In this document: one piece after another, positions 22,701 to 34,210 of the stretch
Position numbering within the stretch: the stretch's first letter is position 1
How the letters are laid out: the number at the start of each line of letters is the position of its first letter
Source of the DNA: Pratylenchus scribneri
Lineage: Eukaryota; Nematoda; Chromadorea; Rhabditida; Pratylenchidae
Length of the DNA: 64,000 nucleotides
NCBI GenBank assembly: GCA_030063045.1
Contig: JAQSEB010000023.1
Location: forward strand, 3,968,001-4,032,000
Direction of reading: 5' to 3'
Notes under the pieces: generated by a model
Seen by the model: the letters and a program-made list of their open reading frames with translations, nothing else
What the model was told of the DNA's origin: nothing
Databases searched by the model: none
Program-made: the position numbers and the translations under genes

Positions 22701-24547
22701 GCCAAAAGATGATGGATTAAAAACACATTTGGCAATATTGGGAATGGAGGAAAATGATGGGGAAAAAATTGATGAAAAATCAGTGAAAAAGAGGAAAGAA
22801 TTATTCGAAAATGTGGAAAAATTCCCGAAAGACAGCTATTTGGAAAGGGCAAAAAATCGTAAAAAAATAAATTTAATATTTAAAAAACATTTAAAAAATT
22901 AAGAAATTGATATTTCACTGGGAAAAGTGAAAAATTATTTTTTGGCCAAAGAAAAATCATCGCCAAAAGATGATAAATTGGAGACGAATATTAAAATTAT
23001 TGGATTAAAAGATGAGGAATTGAAGGAGGAAATAATTGGAAAAAAATTGGAAGAATGGATGAAAATATTCAAAAATGGAAGGGAATTCCCGGAGGACAAA
23101 GATGAGGAAAGGAGGAATGCAAAAAGACGTAGAAAATTTAAATTAAATTAAATTAATTTATTTTAGAAATTGAATCGTCGGCTGAAAAACTGAAAAATTT
23201 TGTAAAAATTCGGCCTTTGTTGGAAATAAATGGGAAAAAATTTATAAATTTAATGGAAATTATTGGAATAAATTCAGAAAGAAAGGAAAAATTTGATGAA
23301 GAGGAATTGAAAAAGGCAAAAGAAAATTTGATGAAAATTGGAGCAAAATTGCCGGAAGGATTTGAGGAAAAAGTGAAACAAAGTTTGCAATGAATGGAGG
23401 GGGGAGGGGGTTACTGTATACAATAATTTTGTAGAGGGAGAAGATGCATTCAAAAGGCTGGAAAATTATTTGAAATTGAGGGAAAAATATTTGTCCAAAG
23501 GAAATACATTGAAGGAGAATTTGGCCATTTTGGGCATTGAAAAGGAGAATTATGCAAAGGAGGACATTCAAAGGGCAATGGCAATGAAAATGCCAACGGC
23601 GGATGAACTCCCATCGGATATTGTAAAATTGGATGAAAGTTTGTTGGATTATAATGGAAATTACTTATTTTTGGATTTTATTTAGAAATGAAAATGGCAG
23701 CAGAAAAATTGGAAAATAATTTGTTGGTGAGGGAAATCAACAAAATTGAAGGAATAAATTTGGCAGAAAAATGGAAAATTTTGGGCATTTTGGATTTGAA
23801 AAGGCAGCAAAAAATGAATGAAAATGAATTAAAAATGGAATATAAAAAAAGAAGGGAAAAAATGAAAAATGTTCCGAACAATGTGGACGAGGATTTGGCC
23901 ATAAAAAGTTTGGAAATTAAAATTTGAATATGAATAATTAGGCATTAAAGAATTGGAGGATGCTTACACGGATTTAAGAACGGAATTGGAAAGGAGGAAA
24001 AATGAGGAAATAAAAAATGAATTGGAACAAAAAATGAGGAAAGAAAATGAGGAAAATGAGAAAAAGAAGCAAAAAGAGGAGCAAATGGAAGAGGGGAAAA
24101 GGAAGGAGGAGGCAAATAGAAGAGAAAATGAGAGGCCAAATTCAGGTTAAAATTGAAGCCGGAGGAAATATTTGATTGGTTAATTGCATTCAGAAGCGAA
24201 TTGCCAGGATTTGTCGCCATTTTGCCATTTGAGTTTTTTGTTGTGCCGAAATCCGGTAAATTTATATTTTTATGAATTTATTCACTTTTATTATTCAGTA
24301 TTATATTGTTTCAATGCAAGAAAATTGCAAAAAGAGTTGCGGAATTTGCGTAAACAGTGGAATATTTTCCTGTGAAGATTCCAATTCAAAGTGAGAGGAA
24401 AAGGGAGGCATTATTTGGAATTAATTAATTTAATTTTGCAGTTGCCAAAATTGGGATCGAAGCAATGATTTTTGCAGCAATTCAATATATTCAAAGGGAA
24501 TGAAATTGGAATTTTGTGCAAAAACATGCGAACTTTGTCCAAATTAA
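19791..24547 (+). CDS. Secreted modular protein: about 14 exon-encoded repeats, charged tail and two ShKT domains
   Basis: Nineteen exons join without a frame break into about 1312 codons: 19791-20043, 20089-20337, 20381-20641, 20687-20929, 20972-21187, 21241-21453, 21498-21737, 21794-22045, 22089-22316, 22363-22599, 22643-22858, 22904-23128, 23167-23382, 23435-23638, 23686-23907, 23942-24145, 24194-24255, 24299-24390, 24442-24547. Exon 1 encodes a signal peptide (MMPKILFSPAIILITIF). Exons 2-15 each encode one module of 68-87 aa. The pattern is AEKLxNYLxxRxL, then NLxILGIE, then an E/K-rich helix ending ELPxx...KAKES. Exon 16 is a K/E-rich coiled coil. Exons 17-19 give two six-cysteine ShKT domains (CQDLSPFC, NCKKSCGIC; CQNWDRSNDFC, CAKTCELC). 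All introns between modules are phase 1. The modules match no family I know. Nematode polyprotein allergens are a loose analogy only. The role is unknown; extracellular. Confidence 0.85.
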
Positions 24548-24620
24548 TTGAATAAATTTATTGGGCATTTTGGATGGGAAAATGAGATTTTTAAATGGGC
24601 CAAATATTCAATTCATGAAA

Positions 24621-26640
24621 TCATCCTTGATTACCGCCAAATATTTCGAAAAATTTGCCAAAAAAGTCAGTGTTTGGTCCAACTGAATTATCAATTTGAG
24701 TGAATATCATTTTAACAATATTACTTTGAACAGTTTGTGGCCTTGGTGTGCTGGGTGGGGGCAAAGGAATGCATTTATTTTGGGCTGTGGACATTTTGAA
24801 GCCACATCGGCAAAGGCATCGGCCTCGATAGCACCCGGCATGTTCCGGGCATTGTTCCTGCACAAAACATGAACCGCCCAATTGGGCTTTGCCCAAACAA
24901 CTGGTATCCCTGCTCAAACTGGAACCCTTCATTGGGAATAAATTTGCATAAATTAGATATTATATTTTGCATTATTATTCACTTTATCACAATCTCTTTG
25001 GCATTGTTGACTTGGATTTTTGATTGGATGGGTGATCACATCCATTGAAGGCGAAAATCCCTCAATACATTGGCATTGACCTGAATAATTATTTAATTTG
25101 AGGGAATGTCCAGTGGATGGATTATTCACCCGTTGAACAGGCCATTCCCTCGGCAGCCCCACATTGTTCATGATACTTTTAATATAATTAATATTATTAA
25201 ATATAATTTATTGTATTATTTTGTCTACTTTGCATTCGGAGCCAAGTTGGCCTCGGGCAACGCATTCCCCATTCAAATAAAGTGATTCGGGGGCCATTGA
25301 ATTGCAGGGTCTTTTGCAGCAAATTGCCTGGGAAAATGTGTCGCCGGCAAGAAAATGACAAAAATGAGTTTCAGAAGGACAAGCCGGACGAGGCAAAATT
25401 TGTGAAAAAATTCGAGACAAATTAGCCAATTGAGAAGAATGCGAAATTGAAGGTGAATCACGGCCTAAAAATTGGATAAATTAATTTTGTGAAAATAAAT
25501 GACCAAAAATTGGTGGAAATGTTGGAGTTGATTGGACAATTGGAGGGGAAGAATGGACAATGGAAGAAGTTGGCCCAATTGAACCACCACCGGGCAAACA
25601 ATTAAAGGAATGATCGACGGAAGTGCCCAGAGGGCACATCGCTGGACAGCAATGGCCGACAGGGGAATCCAACTTAAATTGTGGAAAGAATTGCCTTTTA
25701 TTTTGTTCCCTCAATATTATTACTAGGGAACGGATAGTTATGCATGAAAAAGTGTCAAAATATGCAAATTCGTAAAAAATTTCTTAAAATATGCAAATTA
25801 TACTTAAAAATATGCAAATTGTCGATTTTTATTGCATTTTTGATGGACAATTTTTGACAATTTTTGCCAAAAATATGCATTTGCATAAAAAAATATGTAT
25901 TTGCATAACTATCCGTTCCCTAATTATTACCGTTGTGACACAATAGAATCCATGGGGGCAAGTGTCGGCATCCTCAACAAAATTAATTATTTGACTTTGT
26001 TGTGCCCGTCGAGTACATTCCCCCGACGGATTTCCACCTCAAAAAGTAGGTGAGAATTTTGTTTCTATTTTGAATATTACCCAATGGACAATTTGAGGTG
26101 GCAACACATTTTGTGCCCTGTTGAATTGTGCCGGCAATGCAAACACATTGATGATTTACCTTAAAATTGAGGCACAAATTGGCATAAATTAGTGATTAAT
26201 TTACGCAAGCTGAGAATGGTGCCGTGCAATCATAATGACGAGAACATCGATCACCGACACGGGAAGCTTGAATGGGAAATAATCATTGGAAAATGAGTGG
26301 ATATAATCAACTTGAAACACATTCCCCATTCACGACGGAGGTGGAACCCCGCTGAACGCATTGGCATCGGCCACCCCGGCAAAAAAGTGGTTCACGGCAT
26401 TTCGATTGACATTCTTGACCAATTTTGGCAGGCACTAAATCAAAATGTATTTATTACATTTTTGTCCAATATTTATTTACATCTTGAACATCGAGTTACG
26501 GTTCCGCCCTTTTCCGATTTAACCATTTGATAAAAAGGATGGCATTGGCAAGTTTGCCGGAGGCAAATTGACCCTTTCAATTCACAGTCTGAGTCCCTAT
26601 CACAAGGCTCATTTAGAAGTGCTTTTCCTGGGAATAGGCA
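24621..26640 (-). CDS. Cysteine-rich secreted protein with EB-type modules (5' end not resolved)
   Basis: Minus-strand exons encode successive disulfide-rich modules of the nematode EB type. In gene order these include LLNEPCDRDSDCELKGSICL, IGQECQSKCREPLFCRGGRC, VGDRCSRHYDCTAPFSAC, NHQCVCIAGTIQQGTKC and HCCPAMCPLGTSVDHSFNC. A Ser/Thr/Pro linker follows, then CKRPCNSMAPESLYLNGEC, and finally GGSCFVQEQCPEHAGCYRGRC with CRCGFKM. The C-terminus runs to a stop at 24621. Such modules occur in extracellular or membrane receptors of unknown ligand. The first exon with the signal peptide was not found between 26640 and the foldback element at 26933, so the start given is only the first supported exon. 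A MITE lies in one intron. Confidence 0.7.
25724..25922. mobile_element. 199-bp hAT-type MITE in an intron of the EB-module gene
   Basis: Terminal inverted repeats TAGGGAACGGATAGTTATGC and its complement at the right end, flanked by an 8-bp direct repeat ATTATTAC (25716-25723 and 25923-25930). The interior repeats ATATGCAAATT-like motifs. No ORF. The 8-bp duplication points to a hAT transposase acting in trans. Confidence 0.88.
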
Positions 26641-26726
26641 TCATTATTTTAAATGATGATTAAATGGGCAATTCACCATTGCATGGATTAAATTGGCCAT
26701 TTGAGGGCAAAATTGGAATAAATTGG

Positions 26727-26846
26727 ATGAATAAAAATGGAAGGAAAATTCTTCCAATTTTTGGGGCCCTTTTATTGTTGACCATAGCAATTGCCCAATT
26801 TTGGGTGCGCATCGATGATGACGGAAAAAAGAGGGGAGGACCCTAA
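26727..26846 (+). CDS. Uncertain 39-aa hydrophobic ORF next to a foldback element
   Basis: MNKNGRKILPIFGALLLL followed by TIAIAQFWVRIDDDGKKRGG looks like a signal peptide or single membrane helix. It stops just before the repeat at 26933. It may be the first exon of a gene cut by the element, or chance. Confidence 0.2.
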   Translation: MNKNGRKILPIFGALLLLTIAIAQFWVRIDDDGKKRGGP

Positions 26847-26932
26847 AGGGGAATATCCCATCCAATCCATTTGGCGATCGATTGCCGCCGGCGGCGGTAT
26901 AGAAAGATTGGTAACCCCACCATGCGCCTATC

Positions 26933-28896
26933 CACGATTCGCCTATCCCATCATTCGCCTATCATACGATTCGCCTATTGGGGGAAATTCCACGATTTGC
27001 CTATCCCACTTTTTGCCTATCCCACTATTTGCCTATTGGGGGAAAGGACATGATTCGCCTATTGGGGGCAAAAACACGATTCGCCTATTGGGGGCAAAAA
27101 CATGATTCGCCTATTCCAGGATATAAGGGGATTAAGGTGGATTTGGGGGGATTAAGCCGGATTAAGGCCTGGAATCGATGGGAAAAGGCCCGGACGGCCA
27201 ATGGAAGATCTGGGAAGGCCCTAAGAGTGCGCGGGATATATCCGGATAAAGGGAGATTAAGGTGGATTTGGAGGGATTAAGCCGGATTAAGGCCTGGAAT
27301 CGATGGGAAATGGCCCGAAGAGGTCGGGAAAGTTGGCAGAGGGCCTTTAGAGTGCGCGGGATATACCTGGATATAGGCGGATTAAGGTTGATATAGGGGG
27401 ATTAAGCCCCGAAATAGATTGGAAATAGTCCAGAGGTCCAGTGGAAGGTTGAGGAAGTGCCTGAGAGTGCACGGGATATATCCGGATATAGGGGATTAAT
27501 CCGGCTTAATCCCCTTATATATATCCATCTTAATCCCCCTATATCCGATATATCCCGCTCACCACTAGACAGCCCACGTGCCTTCGGCAGGCTTACCAAT
27601 TACTTCCTACCCATTTCCCGCCTTAATCCCATCATTTTGGCCTTTAATCCCCCAAATCCACCTTATCCCACTTTATCATCCCCCAAATCCACCTTATCCC
27701 ACTTTATCCGGATATATCCCGCGCACTCTTAGGGCTTCGATCTTCCACTGGCCCTCCGGGCCATTTCCCATCGATTCCAGGCCTTAATCCGGTTTACAGG
27801 GTGCGTAAAAAGTTCCCGGACAGATTTTAATATGAAATTTTACCTTTTTACATTCAAGATTTTAAAATTTTCTTTTTAAAATCAAATTCTCCAATCTTTT
27901 TTACCCTTATATCAACTATGATAGGCATGTTAATAATTAACTAAATTATTTTATAATTTTTTAAAAAAAGGTCCATTCATTTTAATCCTGAAAATCCCTT
28001 TTTTGATGAAAAATTCTTTAGGGCATAACTCAAGAATTGGAAAATAAAAATTTATCAAATTTACAGGATTAATAAATCCACATTTTGGCTTCATAAATTG
28101 CTAAAAATCTTGAACTCCACTCATATTATAAAAAAGTGGCATTGAAAAATATTGAAAAAATCGTGCGGACTGGAGGAAACCCAAAAATCGGCCTAAAAAT
28201 CCCCTTCAAAAATAGTCTCAAAATACGATGGCTGGTCTCAAAATTTGCCTTTTTCATAAAAATAGATAGAAGAGTAATATTTAGGCAGAAAGAACACAAA
28301 TTGTCAAAGAAATTCAGAATTTGAAAATTTTGATTTTTCAAATCATCGATTTTTGCATTTTGGTATCAAAAAAATTGTCTAGGCTAACTTGGTTAATTTT
28401 TAATATTTCGATTTTCCCTTTCGGTATTATTTGACACTACATCTGAGATTTTAGAAAATATATTTAAAAAATTTTAATTCTCATTTTAAACATTGATAAA
28501 AATTAAAATGGAGTAAAAATGGGCCGCGGACATTTGTACCCCGAGGAGGACATGTATTCAAGTCCGCCTCCCAAAGGAGAGTCTTCAAATTCCCAAATCT
28601 TTTAATAATTCCAATAAAGGGCATAATAATTTATTATTATACCAAAAATGAAAAAAATTTTATTCATCCAAAAAATTTTTATAATGAAAAAACCGTGTCC
28701 GGGAACTTTTTACGCACCCTGTAATCTCCTCAAATCCACCTTAATCCCCTTATATCCGGGAATAGGCGAATCGTGTTTTTGCCCCCAATAGGCGAATCAT
28801 GTCCTTTCCCTCCAATAGGCGAATCGTGGGTTTTCCCCCAATAGGCGAATCGTGGGATAGGCGAATGATGGGATAGGCGAATCGTGGATAGGCGCA
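26933..28896. mobile_element. Large foldback element with CGCCTAT and ATTAAGG sub-repeats, interrupted by a mariner-like element
   Basis: The arms begin TGCGCCTATCCACGATTCGC on the left (26933) and end with the reverse complement at 28896. Each arm holds many CGCCTATCCCACGATT / CGCCTATTGGGGGCAAAA units (left to about 27120, right from about 28760). Inside the left arm, 27120-27790 carries several GGATTAAGGTGGAT...GGATTAAG units in both orientations, with repeated GAGTGCGCGGGATAT. The same ATTAAGG core units occur at 2.1-2.4 kb. No transposase. All long ORFs here are products of the repeats. Confidence 0.78.
27797..28721. mobile_element. Mariner-like non-autonomous element (925 bp) nested in the foldback
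   Basis: Perfect 26-bp terminal inverted repeats starting CAGGGTGCGTAAAAAGTTCC, with a TA on each side (27795-27796 and 28722-28723). Removing the element and one TA restores a continuous repeat unit (CCTTAATCCGGTT-TA-ATCTCC), as expected for a Tc1/mariner insertion. The interior has no convincing transposase, only short ORFs. Confidence 0.88.
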
Positions 28897-29938
28897 CTGT
28901 GGCTCTCCGGAAAGATTTAGAATCGGCAATCGGAGGGGACAATCCATCCACAAAAATATTCACTTCTTCAATCCAGAAAATTATTAATTCCATAAATTAA
29001 ATTTGCATATTTTTTATGTCATTTGGAAAATGAGTCAACATTAATTTCATTTTAATCAAATTTTTAATTTAATTTCCATAATTTATTTTCATCAATTTTT
29101 CCCAAATTTCCAAGGACAAATGGCCGGCTGATCCAATTCATCTTTCTCATTCATTTCAAATCGATTATTTTTTTTCTTCATGGATTTACGTCAGAAATTG
29201 GCCGCCCAGAAAATCTCCAAAAATAATTGGCCATTTGATGAGGAATAAAAATGATGCCCACCCACACATTATTTTGCCTTTTGGGCATTGAATTTTTATA
29301 AAATTAAATATTTATTTTCATTTTGACAAAATAAATTCATCAAAATTCTCCTCCTTTCATTCAAAATATAATAGTAAAAACATATTGTTCCATTCTTTTG
29401 CATGAAAATGGTTAAAAATAGCCACAAACACAATAACAAATAAATAAGTATATTTTGCTTTGAGGTAATTCATTCTATACAGTATTTTTAATTATCCTTC
29501 ATTCATAATTGTGTAGCATCATTTGTTCAATTACCAGTTAATTGTTAATCTCATTTAGCTGAATGTCCAGAGGAATGGTGAGCCTATCAAAAATGACCCA
29601 TCAAAAAAGCTCTGAGGGAAGCCAAATTCCATTCAATCCATTCATTCCTCCATTATCCTACTCACCAATTGGTGGCCATTGGCCGGCCCATTCACTTTCA
29701 CTAAATCATCCACTCATTCATTTCCCATTTCCCAACTCTTTCCATCATTTCCCCCAACAATTTTGCAGCCACTTTTTCATTTGCAGCAAATCCATTCGGT
29801 GTCCAATTCCTTGGCCATCATCAAAATTGCCCTGAAGGATGTACGGAAGGCGAGTGATGTGGGATCGGTCCAAGCCAATGTGAATGAATCCAAAAAGGGA
29901 AATCCTTCTTAATTTGCAATTTTCCCTCAAGTAATCAT
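28897..29938. other. Mostly non-coding region, possible upstream exon
   Basis: 28897-29560 is AT-rich with no gene signal. 29770-29910 contains a frame (HSVSNSLAIIKIALKDVRKA) after a TTTTGCAG acceptor that might be an upstream exon of the membrane-protein gene at 29939, but I could not join the two in frame. Confidence 0.35.
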
Positions 29939-30658
29939 TTGGAATGGGCTCCACCCGTCCGGGTGATCGCCGCAATCACTCTTTTTGCCTCCACCCTCGA
30001 TTTGATGGCCGATTTCCTGCTTTGCAGCAGATTGGCCGAATTCCTTCATAATTTTCAAACGGAAATGGCACGAAATTGTGCCTACGCATATTTCTTCTTC
30101 ACCGGCGTTTCCATCCTTGTTTATATTTTTGAAATTACGGATGTCTGTTTGACCCTAAAAAATGATGAAGAGGATGTTTATTTTGCTCGATTGGCCAAAT
30201 CAATGGTTTTGGTTTGTGAGGAGGTGAATTGCCTTTGCCTCAATCATTGTATTGTCCAAATAATGAATTCAGGTGCCATTGCCGGCACTCCTCTATTTCC
30301 TTTTCACCGCTGAACCCCGTTTGTCAATTGCCAATCCAATGCATATTTCCTCATGGATTAAATTAATTACACTCATTTGGGGAATTGTCAAATTTGCCAA
30401 ACTCCGATTTTTCTGGCCCTTTCTCCCGTGCAATCCGAAAGTCAGTCTCACAAAAATATTAAATAATTTCCATCATTTTCCAATAATTAGCATGATCGTC
30501 GAGAGAATATTCGTCGCTGTTTTCAATTCAAATTGTACAGAGTGACAATGATTATTGTGAATATTTTCCATATTTTGGCCATTTTCATTGTCGTCAATAA
30601 TTTGATCGTTTCCGGCAAAGGGGGGCGACCAATTCATGTCCAAAGTTCAGTCAATTAA
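29939..30658 (+). CDS. Multipass membrane protein of unknown function (5' end unresolved)
   Basis: Three exons join in frame. The first supplies VIAAITLFASTLDLMADFLL and AYAYFFFTGVSILVYIFEI. The second begins after TTCAG near 30271 with VPLPALLYFLFTAEPRLSIA and WIKLITLIWGIVKFAKL. The third (after ATTAG near 30490) is HDRRENIRRCFQFKLYRV followed by MIIVNIFHILAIFIVVNNLI, with the stop at 30658. Hydropathy by eye gives four to five membrane helices with a short polar tail. No family is recognised. No ATG is in frame at the left end, so an upstream exon exists but is not identified. Confidence 0.6.
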
Positions 30659-32397
30659 TCTTTCATATAAATTAGATGTTTTATTATTGTTATTTTATGC
30701 TTTCATTTTGTTTTTATTAAAATCGAATACTTCTATATAATTATAAGCAATTGAATATATTGAGTAAAACTATTTGAATTGCCTCTTTCTATGTATTTTC
30801 TCCAAAATCTAATTGATTCAAATTGGCCATCAAAGTTGCCCTCAAGGAATGAAAAGGAAGAAAAAAGAATATTTACAAAAATTAATTCATTTTTTGGGCA
30901 AAATAATTCAAATCTGCCGGCTGGAAATTGAAAAGAACTGGTTTTTGTAATCCCCATTAATTCCCACATAAAATATTATTGACTTTTTCACATTATTTTC
31001 CCAACCAAAAATGGATGCTGATTGCGCAGGTCTATCCAAATTCAAGGGCATGAAATCGAAAGTGCAACAGGCAAATGGGTCGAGAAGCAACAGGAGGAAA
31101 TTAAGTCAATCCAAATCAAATTAATTTCCCTCATTCATTTCAATTAATCCATTCATAATTATCCCAAAAAGGATTGATGAGCATTTATGGGGAAAAAAGG
31201 TTGCTATAATTAAACGGTTCCATTAAATCGACTGAATCCATTCCATAAATATATTCTCTTGCTGCCGCCTCGTTAACCCATTTTCTGCGCATCATCAATT
31301 TTGGAGAGCATATTTCTTCTTTCCATTCCATCCATTCTCCACCCAAAACCAACCAATTCCACTTTTTTGGCGAAGAATGTTCGCGTCATTATCGGACATG
31401 CACTTATTCCACTTTCAAAAACTGCAATAATTCGGCAAAATATTTTCATCAATGAAAACTTTCATTTTCAATAAACTTATAAAAATTTAAGTAAAAGCCT
31501 TTTTGAGTTGAATTTTCACATTCATAAATTCAATATAATTTGCCATATTGCTTAGAATTGGTCATTGTGCGCAACATCAGCGTTGGATTAACGATGATTG
31601 AGGATCGGAAAAGATGCGCACAAAATCGATCTTCCCTCACTCATTCAGTCAGTCCTCATTCTCATGCAAATTCCGATTTATTATTTGTTGTTTGCCGCTG
31701 GCATATATTCCAGAGGGAGAATAAGCCCCGAGGGCAAATCATTCATTCACCTTTATTCTTTTATAAATTTGGCTCTTTAACCCTTCTAAACCGGAAATAT
31801 TCGGCCTCATTCCATTGCACATTCTCCCTTCAATTAAATTCCACTTTATCTAGGCTCAAAAGTGAGTCAAAAAAGTATTTCAGATTCCGTAAAAATGTAT
31901 TCTCTATTGATGGCTTCTCGCCAATTGTACGGCGAATTTCTCATGGAATTATTGGCCCAATTGCTTCCAATTAAGGGAGCGGAAGCAGCACAAAAACAAG
32001 GAAATGATCAAATGAAGGTAATAATAATAGAATGATAATCAAATTGTGATAAATTTCATTTATTCTTATCAGTGAGGAAGGAAAATTTTATAACATTTCA
32101 TCTCAAAAGAAGCATTCAACAATTTTATTACTTTTTACGGTTTTCATTTAAACTCAAGTATTTTAGGATACTTTTGAATGCCACCCACAGATTAGCTATT
32201 GTCAAGGCAACAGGAATATAGGGGACCATAAACCATAAAAACAGCCAAAAATGGGGAACAATGCCTGGCTAAAATAATGTATTCCATTCTTAAGAATCCA
32301 ATGTTCATCCGGGAGTATTAATGTGTTCATTCATATTTACTTTTCGAATTTACAGATTCGAATTGCGGCCGAAACAACAATTGGATTGGCCGCCTGG
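30659..32397. other. Intergenic region, no supported gene
   Basis: Short open frames on the minus strand (30733-31090) and plus strand (31540-31974) lack family motifs and a consistent splice chain. The exon-like stretch just upstream of 32398, after an acceptor TTTACAG at 32355, may be 5' UTR of the esterase gene. Confidence 0.4.
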
Positions 32398-34210
32398 ATG
32401 AATGTCTTTTTGGGTTTTTTGTTGACTTGGTTCCTCCTCTCATTGTTACTCCTCATTATTCTCATTGCAACTTTGCATAGACCTTTGCCTCCGGGCATTG
32501 CTGATCGAAAGAAAATTCAAATTTTTGAATTTCTTATGCGAATTTCTAATGAATATTTTGTATTGAATGAATTCATTTTTGGCAAATTTAAACCCTTTTC
32601 AGGGTAATTTTGTTGAATGGTTATTCGGCCCCGTGGCACGAAATCGGCTTACACGTTTCCTTTCGTCCCTCCCATTTTGGCTGCTTCAAAGACCGCACCC
32701 AAAATGGTGCATAATTCGCACGGAGAAAATTGTGGGAATCAAATGTCGTTTATATTTGCCTCAAGGCCAGGCAAAATGCAATTCGGCCGGTTTGGTTTAT
32801 GTATGTTTAAATTTTGTCAAAAATTGGATAATTTTAATTCAAAGATTCACGGTGGTGGATGGTGCATGGGAAGACCAAGTGAGGGAAAATAAAAATATGA
32901 AAACAATGATTAATTAGGATTTTATGATGGCACTCTCCTTCATTTGGTCAAAAAACTTGGCATCACAATAATTTCAATCGACTATCCACTTTCGCCGGAG
33001 GTCAAATTCCCCACCGCATTATTGGAATGTGAACGTGTTTTGGCAGAATTACACAAACAAAAGTGTGGAATGAACATTTGAATTTTAATGAATTTATATT
33101 TAATTAGATTTGCCGATTTGGGCATTGACAAAAATGCAATGGCATTGATGGGTGATTCGGCCGGAGGCAATCTTTGTGCAGTAATTTGTCAAAGGGCACT
33201 TAGGGCTGGAAATGGTGGAATGTTTAAGGTGGTTTGGATTTAATTACGTATATAATAATGTTGAATTATTATTATTCAGTGCCAAATTTTGGTCTATCCG
33301 GTCATTCATTTGTTGGATTTTCAATCGCGTAAAGCATTAAAAAAAAAGTATCCAAATTCATTTTACCCCATTTATTGCAGTTTCTTATCAATTTTATTAT
33401 CAAAGTTATCCTGGGACCGGTCTATTGAACCCAAAAATGCTAATAAGATGGTAGGTTACGGAAGTGTGGGAGCTTATTAATCATCTGAGATATAATCTAT
33501 GAGAATTATTTAACTGAAAATGGCTCAGCCAATGGGACTAATTCATTAGCGCGTAAGTTGATTTCCGGCTTTATTCAGGTTGCTATTTTATTTGGGCATC
33601 CCACCGACGGCGGAAAACATTCGGAGGATGATGAAAAATGAACATTTATCTGCAAAGATTTTGGAGGATAAAAATATAATGGAAATGATTAATCCAGAAA
33701 AATTACCTAAAGGATTGCCAGGGTCCAACCGGGAAGGAATTAAAATTAACGGAAAAATAGACAACAAAAAATTTTTAAATGGAATTTGGAGAAGTAATAA
33801 AATTCTACCGGAGAAAGAAGAAAAAAGGATAAATTTTGAGGTAGGAATTGAAACACAACGGAAAGTCGACAAGTTTTTCAGCTTGCTACCCGGATGGAAT
33901 CCCTTCTATTAAATCCAGATTTGTGTCCATTAATGGCCAATGATTTAAATGGACTTTGTCCGGCTTTAATATGTACAGCCGGAATTGACATTTTGAGGGA
34001 TGAGGGAATTCATTATGCGCAGAAATTACGAACATTTGGAGTCCCAGTCGAATGGAAACATTATGAAGGTGAATATTCAACAAAATCCACCTCATTTGGA
34101 TGCAACTTTTAGCCGCTTATCATGGAATTCTGAATATGGGTCGGAGTCGGCAACGAGAACAAATTCTCATTGATATTGAAGAATATTTAAAAGGCACTTT
34201 GCTATCTTAA
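32398..34210 (+). CDS. Arylacetamide deacetylase-like esterase/lipase
   Basis: The ATG at 32398 starts a type II membrane anchor (MNVFLGFLLTWFLLSLLLLI) typical of the AADAC family. Splicing gives the oxyanion-hole motif HGGGW (near 32850), IDYPLSPEVKFPTAL, and the nucleophile motif GDSAGGN (33152 on). SYQFYYQSYPGTGLL follows, then the acid region PALICTAGIDILRDEG and the catalytic histidine in AAYHGILNMG, ending at 34210. The fold is alpha/beta hydrolase of the hormone-sensitive lipase group. It would hydrolyse lipid or xenobiotic esters at the ER lumenal face. All triad positions are present. Small exons around 33480-33570 are tentative. Confidence 0.88.

Noticed and set aside
26791..27787. 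ORFs rich in RFAY/CAYP and ISGYRG-type repeats
   Set aside because: Translations of the foldback sub-repeats. They recur in inverted form at 28730-28993.
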